64,000 nt of DNA from the NCBI RefSeq assembly GCF_021129305.1, contig NZ_JAJOMB010000013.1, positions 179,485 through 243,484 on the forward strand, written 5' to 3'. How positions within the stretch are numbered: the first letter of the stretch is position 1; each line of letters begins with the position of its first letter. This document shows, one piece after another, positions 20,172-29,787 of the stretch. The notes under the pieces are model-generated. The model was not told where the DNA came from and searched no databases. It was given only the letters and a program-made list of their open reading frames with translations. The position numbers and the translations under genes are program-made. The DNA comes from Kineosporia babensis (GTDB taxonomy: Bacteria > Actinomycetota > Actinomycetes > Actinomycetales > Kineosporiaceae).

Positions 20172-20235
20172 CCTGCGTCACTTCCGTGGCCTTTTCGTAA
20201 CATCGCCTGGTGCCAGGCCGATCTCTCCTGCGAGC

Positions 20236-20273
20236 GCTGACCCTGGTCGAACCCCCGAGCGAGCAGGGTCAGC
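20236..20273 (+). terminator. Hairpin between folA and dapA
   Basis: GCTGACCCTG (20236-20245) pairs exactly with CAGGGTCAGC (20264-20273), with an 18-nt loop. It lacks a U tract, so termination is likely but not certain. Confidence 0.45.
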
Positions 20274-20336
20274 CCTCACTGAGCGGCAAAAGCGGCCCGG
20301 GCCCCGGGCCGGGTCTGCGCCCGGTACCTTTGCGCC

Positions 20337-21236
20337 ATGTCCGTGGAACCTGTCACTCGTTCCTTCGGTTCGGTCGGCGTCGCCATGGTCACGCCGTTCA
20401 CCGTCGCCGGGGAGCTCGATCTCGATGCCGCCCAGAAGCTGGCCGTGCACCTGATCGAGGCGGGCTGCGACGCCCTGGTCGTCTCCGGCACCACCGGCGA
20501 GTCGCCCACCACGTCCGACGCGGAGAAGGAAAAGCTGCTGCGCGCCGTGATCGAGGCCACGGACGGCCGGGCCGTGATCATCGCGGGGATCGGCACCAAC
20601 GACACCGCGCACACCCTCGAGCTGTCCCGCCAGGCCGCCAAGGCCGGGGCGAACGGCCTGCTCGCGGTCACCCCGTACTACTCCAAGCCCGCGCAGGCGG
20701 GCCTGGTCGCGCACTTCACCGCGGTCGCCGACGCCACCGGCCTGCCGGTCATGCTCTACGACATCCCGGGCCGTTCCGGTATCCCGATCCAGGCCGAGAC
20801 CCTGCTGCGGCTGGCCGAGCACCCGCGGATCACCGCGGTGAAGGACGCCAAGGACGACCTGTACGCCGGGGCCTGGCTGCTGGAACAGACCGATCTGGAG
20901 ATCTACTCCGGCTCCGATCAGCTGAACCTGCCCTGGCTCAGCGTCGGCGCCTCCGGCATGATCAGTGTGGTCGGCCATGTCGCGGCCGGGTCCTACCGGC
21001 GGATGGTTGCGGCCGTCGACGCCGGTGACCTGGTCACCGCGCGGCGGATCAACTCCGAGGTGCTGCCCGCGGTCCGCGGCGTCATGACCCGCGCCCAGGG
21101 CGCGGTCATGGCGAAGGCCGCTCTGGAACTCATGGGAGTACTGCCCACAAGAACAGTACGACTGCCGCAGACGGCGGCAACGAACGAGGAGGTAGCGCTG
21201 CTGCGCAGCGACCTCGAGGAGGCACAGCTTCTTTGA
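20337..21236 (+). CDS. dapA: 4-hydroxy-tetrahydrodipicolinate synthase
   Basis: 299-residue class I aldolase condensing pyruvate with aspartate semialdehyde. GVAMVTPFT, VSGTTGESPTTS, LAVTPYYSKP (catalytic Tyr near residue 114), YDIPGRSGI and ITAVKDAKDD (Schiff-base Lys near 169) are intact. ATG 20337 lies 6 bases after TACCTT (20325-20330), a leaderless start. The short gap to rnj (40 bases) suggests co-transcription, an order common in actinobacteria. Confidence 0.97.
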   Translation: MSVEPVTRSFGSVGVAMVTPFTVAGELDLDAAQKLAVHLIEAGCDALVVSGTTGESPTTSDAEKEKLLRAVIEATDGRAVIIAGIGTNDTAHTLELSRQAAKAGANGLLAVTPYYSKPAQAGLVAHFTAVADATGLPVMLYDIPGRSGIPIQAETLLRLAEHPRITAVKDAKDDLYAGAWLLEQTDLEIYSGSDQLNLPWLSVGASGMISVVGHVAAGSYRRMVAAVDAGDLVTARRINSEVLPAVRGVMTRAQGAVMAKAALELMGVLPTRTVRLPQTAATNEEVALLRSDLEEAQLL

Positions 21237-21276
21237 ACCTGGTAATCGCAACCGGCGGACACCGTGAGGTGACCGC

Positions 21277-22965
21277 GTGACCAAGACCCTGAACGAGCTC
21301 GGCAAGCCCAAGGCCCCGATGAACGGCGCGCTGCGCGTGGTCGCCCTCGGCGGCCTGGGCGAGGTCGGCCGCAACATGGCCGTCCTCGAGCACAAGGGCA
21401 AGCTCCTGATCATCGACTGCGGGGTGCTCTTCCCGGAGGACCACCAGCCCGGCGTCGACCTGATCCTGCCCGACTTCGGCTACATCGCCGACCGGCTCGA
21501 CGACGTGGTCGCGGTGGTGCTCACGCACGGCCACGAGGACCACATCGGCGCCGTTCCCTACCTGCTCCGGCTCAAGGAGGACCTGCCGCTGGTGGGTTCC
21601 CAGCTCACCCTCGCGCTGATCGAGGCGAAGCTGAAGGAGCACCGGATCACCCCGATCACGCTGGCCGTGAAGGAGGGGCAGAAGGAGCAGTTCGGCCCGT
21701 TCGACTGCGAGTTCGTCGCGGTCAACCACTCCATCCCGGACGCCCTTGCGGTGGCCGTCACCACCAGCGCGGGCACCGTGCTGCACACCGGTGACTTCAA
21801 GATGGACCAGCTGCCGCTGGACGGCCGGATCACCGACCTGCGGGCCTTTGCCCGGCTCGGCGAGGCCGGCGTGGACCTGTTCATGCCGGACTCCACCAAC
21901 GCCGAGGTGCCCGGCTTCACCACCTCCGAGCGGGAGATCACCCCGGTCCTGAACTCGGTGTTCGCCTCGGCCGAGCGCCGGATCATCGTGGCCTCGTTCG
22001 CCTCGCACGTGCACCGGGTGCAGCAGGTGCTGGACGCCGCGCACGCGCACAACCGCCGGGTGGCCCTGGTCGGCCGCTCGATGGTGCGCAACATGGGGAT
22101 CGCCCGCGACCTGGGCTACCTGACCGTGCCGCCGGGTGTGCTGATCGACATCAAGGCCGTGGGCGACCTGCCCGACGAGCGGGTGGTGCTGATGTGCACC
22201 GGCTCGCAGGGTGAGCCGATGGCCGCGCTGTCCCGGATGGCCAACCGCGACCACCGGGTCGAGGTCGGCGAGGGCGACACCGTGGTGCTCGCCTCCTCGC
22301 TCATCCCGGGCAACGAGAACTCGGTGTTCCGGGTGATCAACGGCCTGACCCGGCTCGGCGCCAAGGTGGTGCACCAGGGCAACGCCCGGGTGCACGTCTC
22401 CGGCCACGCCAGCGCCGGCGAGCTGCTGTACTGCTACAACGTGATCAAGCCGAAGAACGTCATGCCGGTGCACGGCGAGATGCGGCACCTGGTGGCCAAC
22501 GGCGAGCTCGCGGTCAAGACCGGGGTGCCGCGCAAGAACGTGCTGGTCGCCGAGGACGGCGTGGTCGTCGACCTGATCGACGGCAAGGCCTCGATCGTCG
22601 GCAAGATCGACTGCGGCTACGTCTACGTGGACGGTTCCACCGTCGGCGAGATCACCGAGGCCGACCTGAAGGACCGCCGGATCCTCGGTGAGGAGGGCTT
22701 CATCTCGATCATCGTGGTGGTGGACCCCTCCAGCGGCAAGGTGGTGGCCGGCCCGGAGATCCACGCCCGTGGGTTCGCCGAGGACGAGGCGGTGTTCGAC
22801 AAGGTCCGCCCGCGGATCGTCGACGCGCTGCGGGACGCGGCCAGCAACGGCACCAACACCGACACCCACCAGTTGTCGCAGATCGTGCGCCGGGTGGTCG
22901 GCCGTTGGGTGAACGAGTCCTACCGGCGGCGGCCGATGATCATCCCGTTGGTCATCGAGGCCTGA
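21277..22965 (+). CDS. rnj: Ribonuclease J
   Basis: 562-residue metallo-beta-lactamase/beta-CASP nuclease of RNA maturation and decay. Visible are LGEVGRNM, the zinc motif THGHEDHIGA (about residues 85-94), HTGDFKMD, the beta-CASP motifs (SFASHVHR, VLMCTGSQGEP), PVHGEMRHL and a C-terminal dimer domain. Start GTG 21277 follows GAGGTG with 6-base spacing. Together with pnp and the ribosome genes, the window contains two of the main RNA-decay enzymes. Confidence 0.96.
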   Translation: MTKTLNELGKPKAPMNGALRVVALGGLGEVGRNMAVLEHKGKLLIIDCGVLFPEDHQPGVDLILPDFGYIADRLDDVVAVVLTHGHEDHIGAVPYLLRLKEDLPLVGSQLTLALIEAKLKEHRITPITLAVKEGQKEQFGPFDCEFVAVNHSIPDALAVAVTTSAGTVLHTGDFKMDQLPLDGRITDLRAFARLGEAGVDLFMPDSTNAEVPGFTTSEREITPVLNSVFASAERRIIVASFASHVHRVQQVLDAAHAHNRRVALVGRSMVRNMGIARDLGYLTVPPGVLIDIKAVGDLPDERVVLMCTGSQGEPMAALSRMANRDHRVEVGEGDTVVLASSLIPGNENSVFRVINGLTRLGAKVVHQGNARVHVSGHASAGELLYCYNVIKPKNVMPVHGEMRHLVANGELAVKTGVPRKNVLVAEDGVVVDLIDGKASIVGKIDCGYVYVDGSTVGEITEADLKDRRILGEEGFISIIVVVDPSSGKVVAGPEIHARGFAEDEAVFDKVRPRIVDALRDAASNGTNTDTHQLSQIVRRVVGRWVNESYRRRPMIIPLVIEA

Positions 22966-22972
22966 CCCTCTG

Positions 22973-23836
22973 ATGTTGTGCGCCGGCGGCGCGGTGGTGG
23001 ACCTCAAGGTCCGCTTCACCGCGCCGCCGGTTTTTGGGACGTCCAACCCGGGGACGGGGGTCAGCTCGCTTGGTGGGGTGGCCAGGAACGTCGCGGAGAA
23101 TCTGGCCGTGCTCGGGATCCCGGTCGAGTTGCTTTCGTCAATTGGGGACGATGGTGCTGGGCAGGGTCTGCTGGCCGGACTTCGGGCGCGGGGCATCGGA
23201 ACCGCACACGTCGCGGTACTGCCGGGGGAGACGACTGCGCAGTACGTGGCGCTGCTTGGTGCGGACGGCGAACTGGTCATGGGCGCCGCGGTCATGGCGG
23301 TGCTGGACCGGATCACCGTGGAGCAACTGCGAGCGGCCTGGCCTTCCGACGAGTCCGAGTGGGTGTTCTGCGACGGCAATCTTCCGGCTCCAGTACTGCA
23401 AGAAGCACTAGGTAAGCCGAACCCGGTCGCGTTCGACGCCGTCTCTACCCACAAGGTTCTGCGGCTGCCCCGAGACCTGTCCGGGTTGGCGTTGCTGAGT
23501 TGCAACCGGCAGGAGGCCCGCGCGTGGGCTGCGCATCACGGCGTACCCCGGCCATCCGACGACCGCGCCATGGCTTCGGTGTTGCTGGAGGCCGGAGCTG
23601 ACGCGGTTCTGCTGACCAGGGGAGTGCAGGGGCTGGTCGTGGCCGGCCCTGGCGTGCTGGCTGAACTGCCGGCCGTGCCTGCTCAGCCCATCGATGTGAC
23701 TGGCGCGGGAGATGCGCTGATCGGCGGGACCCTGGCCGGACTGGTCCGGGGAGCCGACCTGATCGAGGCCGCCCAGGCCGGGGCCGAACGGGCCGCCCGT
23801 ACGGTAGAGAGCGAGCTCAGCGTCTTACCTTTGTGA
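22973..23836 (+). CDS. psuK: PfkB family carbohydrate kinase, probable pseudouridine kinase
   Basis: 287-residue PfkB-type kinase. GGAVVDLK at the N-terminus, SLGGVARNVAENLA..G (PfkB signature 1, about 33-47), and the C-terminal IDVTGAGDALIGGTLAGL with the catalytic Asp (PfkB signature 2, about 241-258). The neighbour psuG encodes pseudouridine-5'-phosphate glycosidase, so phosphorylation of pseudouridine is the best guess. ATG 22973 is 8 bases after rnj, without a visible RBS, so translation is probably coupled. Sequence is slightly less GC-biased than its neighbours. Confidence 0.8.
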   Translation: MLCAGGAVVDLKVRFTAPPVFGTSNPGTGVSSLGGVARNVAENLAVLGIPVELLSSIGDDGAGQGLLAGLRARGIGTAHVAVLPGETTAQYVALLGADGELVMGAAVMAVLDRITVEQLRAAWPSDESEWVFCDGNLPAPVLQEALGKPNPVAFDAVSTHKVLRLPRDLSGLALLSCNRQEARAWAAHHGVPRPSDDRAMASVLLEAGADAVLLTRGVQGLVVAGPGVLAELPAVPAQPIDVTGAGDALIGGTLAGLVRGADLIEAAQAGAERAARTVESELSVLPL

Positions 23837-23860
23837 ACCGGCAAACGTAGGATCCAGCCT

Positions 23861-24817
23861 GTGGCAGAGCACTCACTTCTCGATCTCGGCCCCGAAGTCA
23901 GCGCTGCCCTGGCCGAGCACCGGCCGGTCGTCGCGCTCGAATCCACGATCATCACCCACGGCATGCCCTACCCCCGCAACCTCGACACCGCCCGCCAGGT
24001 GGAACAAGTCGTCCACGAGCACGGCGCCGTCCCCGCCACCATCGCGCTGATCGGCGGCCGGCTGAAGGTTGGCCTGGTCCAGCAAGACCTTGAAGAACTG
24101 GCTGAGCCGGGGCAGGCAGCCAAAGCCTCACGCCGCGATCTGGCCGCTCTGGTCGCCCGAAAAGCCACGGCAGGCACCACCGTCGCCGCCACCATGTACA
24201 TCGCGGCGCTCGCGGGCATCCCGGTCTTCGCCACCGGCGGGATCGGCGGGGTACATCGCGGTGCCGAGGAGTCCTTCGACATCAGCGCTGACCTGATCGA
24301 GCTGGGGAGCACCCCGGTCACGGTGGTCTGCGCCGGCGCCAAGTCGATCCTTGACCTGCCGAAAACGCTGGAAGTGCTGGAGACTTATGGCGTTCCGGTG
24401 ATCGGGGTGGGCACCAGCGAGTTCCCGGCGTTCTTCTCGCGGACCAGTGGCCTGCCGGTCGCGCATCGCGTGGACTCGGCGCACGAGCTGGCCGAACTGG
24501 TGGCCGCGCAGCGTTTGCTCGGACTGCCGGGCGGAGTGCTCGTGGCCAACCCGATCCCCGAGGCGGACGCTCTGGCTTCGGAACAGATCGACGGCATCAT
24601 TGAGCAGGCCCTGTCCGACGCCTCCCGCCAGAGCATCCGGGGCAAGGACGTGACGCCTTTCCTGCTGGCCCGGGTCAACGAACTCACCGGCGGCCGCAGC
24701 CTGACCGCGAACGTGGCGCTCATCCAGAACAACGCAGCGCTCGCCGCCGACCTTGCGGTGGCGTTGTGCGCTCAGGAGCAGCCGAGGTCGGCCGCCTCGG
24801 ACAGCGCCCGGCTGTAG
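23861..24817 (+). CDS. psuG: Pseudouridine-5'-phosphate glycosidase
   Basis: 318-residue glycosidase cleaving pseudouridine 5'-phosphate to uracil and ribose 5-phosphate. Family motifs: VVALESTIITHGMPYP.N, PATIALI.G, RRDLA, GTTVAATMYIAALAGI.VFATGGIGGVHR, VCAGAKSILDLPKTLE.LET.GVPV and LVANPIPE. Start GTG 23861 has TAGGAT (23848-23853) 7 bases upstream, so it can be transcribed on its own as a leaderless message. Its 3' end overlaps the convergent SGNH gene by 46 bases. Confidence 0.94.
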   Translation: MAEHSLLDLGPEVSAALAEHRPVVALESTIITHGMPYPRNLDTARQVEQVVHEHGAVPATIALIGGRLKVGLVQQDLEELAEPGQAAKASRRDLAALVARKATAGTTVAATMYIAALAGIPVFATGGIGGVHRGAEESFDISADLIELGSTPVTVVCAGAKSILDLPKTLEVLETYGVPVIGVGTSEFPAFFSRTSGLPVAHRVDSAHELAELVAAQRLLGLPGGVLVANPIPEADALASEQIDGIIEQALSDASRQSIRGKDVTPFLLARVNELTGGRSLTANVALIQNNAALAADLAVALCAQEQPRSAASDSARL

Positions 24818-26040
24818 GCGGAGATCCCGGCGGGGGAGAGGTGGATCGTGTCGGCGCCGAACCAGGTCTGCGCGGTGCCGAAGGCGTGCTGGTCTCCCTG
24901 CGAGCCCCAGTCGTACAGGGCGAGGCGCGGCTCGGCGTCGGCCTTCTGCCGCATCAGGGCATTGATCCGGGCAGCGGCCAACTCGAACCGATCACCGCGC
25001 GGGGTACCAGCATTGCCCTTACCCCGGGCAGCCATCGTTAGCAACACAGTGCAGTGCCCCTGCTGAGCCAGCTCGTCGAGGGTCTTCTCCAAACCGGCCA
25101 GGGTCCAGCTCAGCCTTCCCTGATACTGGACGTCGTCCGGGGCGAGACTGGACCAGTTGGCGTCGTTGGTACCCAGCGCCACCACCACGGTCCCGGCCTC
25201 ACGGAGTCCCCGTAGCTCGTCGGCCATGGTGCCGTTGGCCAGTTCCAGTGCGTCCAGCTGTTCTTGCGCCGCGATCCACCGGCGGCCCCCCTGCCCGTCG
25301 ATCTGCACGCGGTAACCGCGGTCGCGCAGAGCCGCCAGGAGGGGGCCGTTGGCCGGCGCGCCAGGTACTGCGGTGGGGGTGATGGAAGACGTCGGTTCGG
25401 ACGTGGTCGCGCCCGGTACCGGGGAGACGGTCGGGCCGGGGGAGCTGTTCTTCGCCCCGGCCCCGGGCACGAGCTGCGCGATCAGGCTGTCCCCGATCAC
25501 CGCGACTGACCCCTTGCCGCCCGCGCCCGGTCCGAAGGGGGCGGTGTACACCGTGCAAGCGCCGTCGGGGGTGACGAACCGCGGCGACAGGGAAGTCGAA
25601 ACCGCTACCTGCGACAGCCCGGACAGCGTGGCCGTCACCGAGTGGTCCCAGGCGAAGTCAGCCCCGACGAGCTCGGCCGGGGCCTGGTTCCAGCGCATCT
25701 GCCAGCGATCGCCGGCCCGGTCCTGCCACTCGCCGCCGGGCAGCTTGCGCATCTGCAACTCGGTCGGCAGCACCCCCATCTGCGAGCTGACCTGCCACCC
25801 GACCCGCCACTGCTGACCGGTGGACGGATCGAGGCAGGTCGAGGCGCCGGCCTGATCGGCCTGGGCCGGCCAGGCCGGGAGCGCCTCTGGTCGCAGCTGC
25901 CGTACCCCGACCACCGTGCCGATCGCGGCCAGCACGACCAGGACCACCAGGAGCAGGGCGGTCCGGGCGAAGCGGTGATGCTGCGGGGCGCGGCCGCCCT
26001 CCGTCTCCGGCGTCGCGATCCACTGCTCCTGAGCTGGCAC
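24772..26040 (-). CDS. Membrane-anchored SGNH/GDSL-like hydrolase
   Basis: 422 residues with a cytoplasmic N-terminus of about 25 residues, one membrane helix (TALLLVVLVVLAAIGTVVGV) and a large extracytoplasmic part. The C-terminal SGNH hydrolase domain has VAVIGDSLIAQL (nucleophile Ser), VALGTNDANW and DTIHLSPAG (catalytic Asp/His). A Ser/Thr/Pro-rich linker interrupts the domain after block I. Such proteins de-esterify glycans or lipids; the substrate is unknown. GTG 26040 is preferred to the longer frame because TAGAGT (26048-26053, minus strand) lies 7 bases upstream. Confidence 0.8.
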   Translation of the reverse strand: MPAQEQWIATPETEGGRAPQHHRFARTALLLVVLVVLAAIGTVVGVRQLRPEALPAWPAQADQAGASTCLDPSTGQQWRVGWQVSSQMGVLPTELQMRKLPGGEWQDRAGDRWQMRWNQAPAELVGADFAWDHSVTATLSGLSQVAVSTSLSPRFVTPDGACTVYTAPFGPGAGGKGSVAVIGDSLIAQLVPGAGAKNSSPGPTVSPVPGATTSEPTSSITPTAVPGAPANGPLLAALRDRGYRVQIDGQGGRRWIAAQEQLDALELANGTMADELRGLREAGTVVVALGTNDANWSSLAPDDVQYQGRLSWTLAGLEKTLDELAQQGHCTVLLTMAARGKGNAGTPRGDRFELAAARINALMRQKADAEPRLALYDWGSQGDQHAFGTAQTWFGADTIHLSPAGISAYSRALSEAADLGCS

Positions 26041-26207
26041 GGCGAAAACTCTAGGGGCGGGCCCGCAACCCCCGGACCATGCATCACGGTGTGTCACCGG
26101 CCGGTTGGGGCGGATTCCGCGACCTGCCGGTAAGGGGCCTACCCGGTCGTCGTGACCCTCGGCGTTGCACCCGTGATCCGGCGTGGCTATCGCGTAGCCT
26201 CGCCACC

Positions 26208-28931
26208 ATGGCGACCCGTACGTCCACATCTGGCGGCAGTTCGTCGCGCTCCACCGCTTCGAAGAGTGGGTCCGGCCGGTCCCGCGGTTCCAGCGCGGCG
26301 AAAGGCCGCACGTCCAAGCCCCGCGCCACCGGGAAGACGACCGGCAAGGCGGCTGCCCGCCCAGCTGCCCGGCGCAGCGCGGCCTCCCGCCCGGCGCTGC
26401 CGTTCCGGATGGTCCGCGGCGTGTACATGGGCACCGCGCACCTGATCGGGGGAGGAGCCCGGGCGGTCGGTCAGGGTGCCCAGAACATGGATCCGGACCA
26501 CCGCCGCGACGGAGTGGGCTTCATCCTGATCGCCGTAGCGATCGTGGTCGCCGCGCGGGAGTGGTGGGGCCTGCCCGGAAACGTCGGTGTCGCCGTGCAC
26601 GCGGTGGTGGCCGGCACGCTCGGCCGGATCTCCCTGGTGCTGCCGTTGCTGCTGCTGATCGCCGGCTGGCTGGTGATGCGCCGTCCGGAAGAGATGGCCT
26701 CGGTGAACCGGATGTTCATCGGCACCGCCACCCTCCTGGTCTCCGCGGCCGGCCTGACCCACCTGGCCGCCGGCCTGCCCGGCCCCTCCGACGGCGCCAG
26801 CGACATGCGCGGCGCCGGCGGCATGATCGGCTACCTGGCCTCGGCCCCGCTCGAGGCCGGGGTCAGCACCTGGGCCGCGGTGCCGATCCTGCTGCTGCTC
26901 GCCTTCTTCGGGGTGCTCGTGGTCACCGCCACCCCGGTCTACGCGATCCCCGAGCGGCTGCGCGAACTGCACGAGACGCTCACCACGATGGGTACCGAGG
27001 AAGCCGAGGAACTCGTCGCCCGGCGGGCCGAGCGGCGGCGGCGCAACCTCGGCGACGAGGGCCCGTTGCACGGCGACGAGGCGTACGCCCAGGCCGTCCT
27101 CAAGCCCGAGGAGGGCGACACCGCACCGCTGCCGACCACCAAGGGCCGCAAGGGCAAGGCCGCGAAGGTGTTCGACGTGGACGAGGCCGATCAGGCCGAT
27201 GCCGAGCGCGAACCGCGGGAGGTCGACCTCCGCGACCTCCTCGACGCCGGGCGCGGGACACCGTCCTCAAGCAAGAACACCCAACCGCCGCCGCCCCCGC
27301 CGCCGGCCCCCGTGGCCAAAGTCGCGTCCGTCCCCTCGACCGCGCCCGAGGCGCCGGAGACCACCCAGCTGCCCGAACGGGTCGAGCAGTTGCTGCTGGC
27401 CGGCGACGTCGCCTACCACCTGCCGCCCTCCGACATGCTGCCCGCCGGGCCGGCCCCGAAGGAGCGCAGCGAGGCCAACGACAAGGTGGTCGAGGCGCTC
27501 ACCCGGGTGTTCGACGACTTCAACATCGACGCCCAGGTCACCGGCTTCAGCCGGGGCCCGACCGTGACCCGCTACGAGGTCGAGGTCGGCCCGGCGGTCA
27601 AGGTCGAGAAGGTCACCGCGCTCAGCAAGAACATCGCCTACGCGGTGGCCAGCGCCGACGTCCGGATCCTGTCGCCGATCCCGGGCAAGTCGGCGATCGG
27701 CATCGAGATCCCCAACGCCGACCGGGAGACCGTCTCGCTGGGCGACGTGCTGCGCAGCCAGACCGCGCGCCGCTCCGAGCACCCGATGGTGATGGGCGTG
27801 GGCAAGGACGTCGAGGGCGGTTTCGTGATCGCGAACCTGGCCAAGATGCCGCACATGCTGGTGGCCGGCGCCACCGGGGCCGGTAAGTCGTCGTTCGTCA
27901 ACTCGATGATCACCTCGCTGCTGATGCGTTCCACCCCGGACGAGGTCCGGATGGTGCTGGTCGACCCCAAGCGGGTGGAACTGACCGCCTACGAGGGCAT
28001 CCCGCACCTGATCACGCCGATCATCACCAACCCGAAGAAGGCCGCCGAGGCGCTGGCCTGGGTGGTCAAGGAGATGGACGCGCGTTACGACGACCTGTCG
28101 GCGTTCGGGTTCAAGCACATCGACGACTTCAACAAGGCGATCCGCAACAACACCGTGGTGCTGCCGCCCGGCAGCGACCGGCGGCTGCAGCCCTACCCGT
28201 ACCTGCTGGTCGTGGTGGACGAGCTGGCCGACCTGATGATGGTCGCTCCGCGTGACGTGGAAGACGCCATCGTCCGGATCACCCAGCTCGCCCGGGCGGC
28301 CGGGATCCACCTCGTGCTGGCCACCCAGCGGCCCTCGGTCGACGTCGTCACCGGTCTGATCAAGGCCAACGTGCCCTCCCGGATGGCGTTCGCGACCAGC
28401 TCCGTCACCGACTCCCGGGTGGTCCTGGACCAGCCCGGGGCGGAGAAGCTGATCGGCCAGGGGGACGGGCTGTTCCTGCCGATGGGCGCCTCCAAGCCGA
28501 TGCGTGTGCAGGGAGCCTGGGTCACCGAGAGTGAGATCGAGCGCGTCGTCGGGCACGTCAAGGAACAGCTGCAGCCGGTCTACCGCGAGGACGTCGCCGC
28601 GGTCGCCGTGCGCAAGGAGATCGACGAGGACATCGGCGACGATCTTGAGTTGCTGCTCGCGGCTGCCGAACTCATCGTCACCTCGCAGTTCGGCTCCACC
28701 TCGATGCTGCAGCGCAAGCTGCGGGTCGGGTTCGCCAAGGCCGGTCGCCTGATGGACCTGCTGGAGTCGAGGGGTGTGGTAGGCCCGAGTGAGGGCAGCA
28801 AGGCCCGTGACGTCATGGTGAAACCGGACGATCTTCCTGGCACGCTGGCCCTCATCCGGGGGGAGACCCCGCCGGACGACGATGCCGGACGGGTAGAAGA
28901 TCTATGGGAACCAGGTATGGATGATGACTGA
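26208..28931 (+). CDS. ftsK: DNA translocase FtsK
   Basis: 907-residue septal DNA pump for chromosome segregation. The N-terminus is Ser/Arg/Lys-rich (about 65 residues), then about four membrane helices (residues 105-245), a Pro-rich linker, the alpha/beta motor ([15 protein letters not shown] near 553-567; Walker [14 protein letters not shown]) and the C-terminal gamma winged helix ([28 protein letters not shown]) that reads orienting sequences. ATG 26208 has TAGCCT (26195-26200) 7 bases upstream. The stop overlaps the NYN gene. Divergent from the SGNH hydrolase. Confidence 0.96.
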   Translation: MATRTSTSGGSSSRSTASKSGSGRSRGSSAAKGRTSKPRATGKTTGKAAARPAARRSAASRPALPFRMVRGVYMGTAHLIGGGARAVGQGAQNMDPDHRRDGVGFILIAVAIVVAAREWWGLPGNVGVAVHAVVAGTLGRISLVLPLLLLIAGWLVMRRPEEMASVNRMFIGTATLLVSAAGLTHLAAGLPGPSDGASDMRGAGGMIGYLASAPLEAGVSTWAAVPILLLLAFFGVLVVTATPVYAIPERLRELHETLTTMGTEEAEELVARRAERRRRNLGDEGPLHGDEAYAQAVLKPEEGDTAPLPTTKGRKGKAAKVFDVDEADQADAEREPREVDLRDLLDAGRGTPSSSKNTQPPPPPPPAPVAKVASVPSTAPEAPETTQLPERVEQLLLAGDVAYHLPPSDMLPAGPAPKERSEANDKVVEALTRVFDDFNIDAQVTGFSRGPTVTRYEVEVGPAVKVEKVTALSKNIAYAVASADVRILSPIPGKSAIGIEIPNADRETVSLGDVLRSQTARRSEHPMVMGVGKDVEGGFVIANLAKMPHMLVAGATGAGKSSFVNSMITSLLMRSTPDEVRMVLVDPKRVELTAYEGIPHLITPIITNPKKAAEALAWVVKEMDARYDDLSAFGFKHIDDFNKAIRNNTVVLPPGSDRRLQPYPYLLVVVDELADLMMVAPRDVEDAIVRITQLARAAGIHLVLATQRPSVDVVTGLIKANVPSRMAFATSSVTDSRVVLDQPGAEKLIGQGDGLFLPMGASKPMRVQGAWVTESEIERVVGHVKEQLQPVYREDVAAVAVRKEIDEDIGDDLELLLAAAELIVTSQFGSTSMLQRKLRVGFAKAGRLMDLLESRGVVGPSEGSKARDVMVKPDDLPGTLALIRGETPPDDDAGRVEDLWEPGMDDD

Positions 28932-29601
28932 GCACGATTTGGGCGAGGACGCCCCCCTTAGTGTCGAGGACCTCGGCCTGATCAGCGGTGAGCGGACCGA
29001 GCTGGACCTGCTGGTCTGGGACGCCCCGAACATCGACATGACGCTGTCCAACGTGATCGGCGGCCGGCCCTCGGCCCAGTCCCGGCCGCGGTTCGACGCG
29101 GTCGCCAAGTGGCTGCTGGCCCAGGCCGGTGAGCGGGACGTGGAAGGCGCGGTGTTCGCGAACGTGCCCCCCGGCGGGGCGGCCACGATGCGCGGCTGGG
29201 TGGAGGCGATCCGCTCGTTCGGTTACGCGGTGTTCGCCCGGCCCAAGCTCGGCCCGCTGGACGACGTGGACGCCGACATGCTGGCCCACATCGCCGACCG
29301 GCACCGCACCCGGACGCTGCGCCGGCTGGTGGTGGCCAGCGGTGACGGCCGTAACTTCAACGAGCCGCTGGAAGAGCTGGCCCGCGAGGGCGTCGACGTC
29401 ACCGTGCTCTCGTTCGTCGAGGTCGCGGGGTACGCCCAGGAGTCCGAGCTGATCCGGTTCGTGGACCTGGAGGACGTGCCCGGCGCCTTCACCACCCCGC
29501 TGCCGCGGGTCCGGCTGGACAACCTGCCCGCCGGTGGTGCCTGGCTGCAGCCCACCCGTTCGATGCGGGCGCTGCTCAGCGAGAGCAACAGCTCCAACTA
29601 G
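28921..29601 (+). CDS. NYN (PIN-like) domain protein
   Basis: 226-residue protein with a NYN/LabA-like fold: [19 protein letters not shown] at the first acidic position, then [15 protein letters not shown] and [30 protein letters not shown]. The conserved Asp residues (in WDAPNID, VDADM and SGDG) fit a metal-dependent nuclease site. Its start (ATG 28921 or 28924) lies inside the end of ftsK, so it is translated with it. The target RNA is unknown. A strong terminator follows. Confidence 0.8.
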   Translation: MMTEHDLGEDAPLSVEDLGLISGERTELDLLVWDAPNIDMTLSNVIGGRPSAQSRPRFDAVAKWLLAQAGERDVEGAVFANVPPGGAATMRGWVEAIRSFGYAVFARPKLGPLDDVDADMLAHIADRHRTRTLRRLVVASGDGRNFNEPLEELAREGVDVTVLSFVEVAGYAQESELIRFVDLEDVPGAFTTPLPRVRLDNLPAGGAWLQPTRSMRALLSESNSSN

Positions 29602-29624
29602 GGACGCTCGCCTGCAGTGCGTTG

Positions 29625-29660
29625 CGAAGGGTCCCGGCCGTGGGTGGCCGGGACCCTTCG
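29625..29660 (+). terminator. Terminator after the ftsK operon
   Basis: Perfect 15-bp stem (29625-29639 with 29646-29660), loop GTGGGT, 23 bases after the NYN-protein stop. Confidence 0.8.
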
Positions 29661-29787
29661 TGCTGGGTCCCGCGGGAGTGTTCTCGAGCTGCGCGCAGGC
29701 TGCGCCGAGGGAGTGCTTATCGTCTCGTCAGGTGCCCAACGGCGGCCTTGGAATCCGGCACACCGAAACGGCAAGTAGTCTGTGGCC

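Noticed and set aside
21130..23505. Long minus-strand open frame opposite rnj
   Set aside because: His/Val/Asp-rich antisense product without motifs; RNase J on the other strand explains the region.
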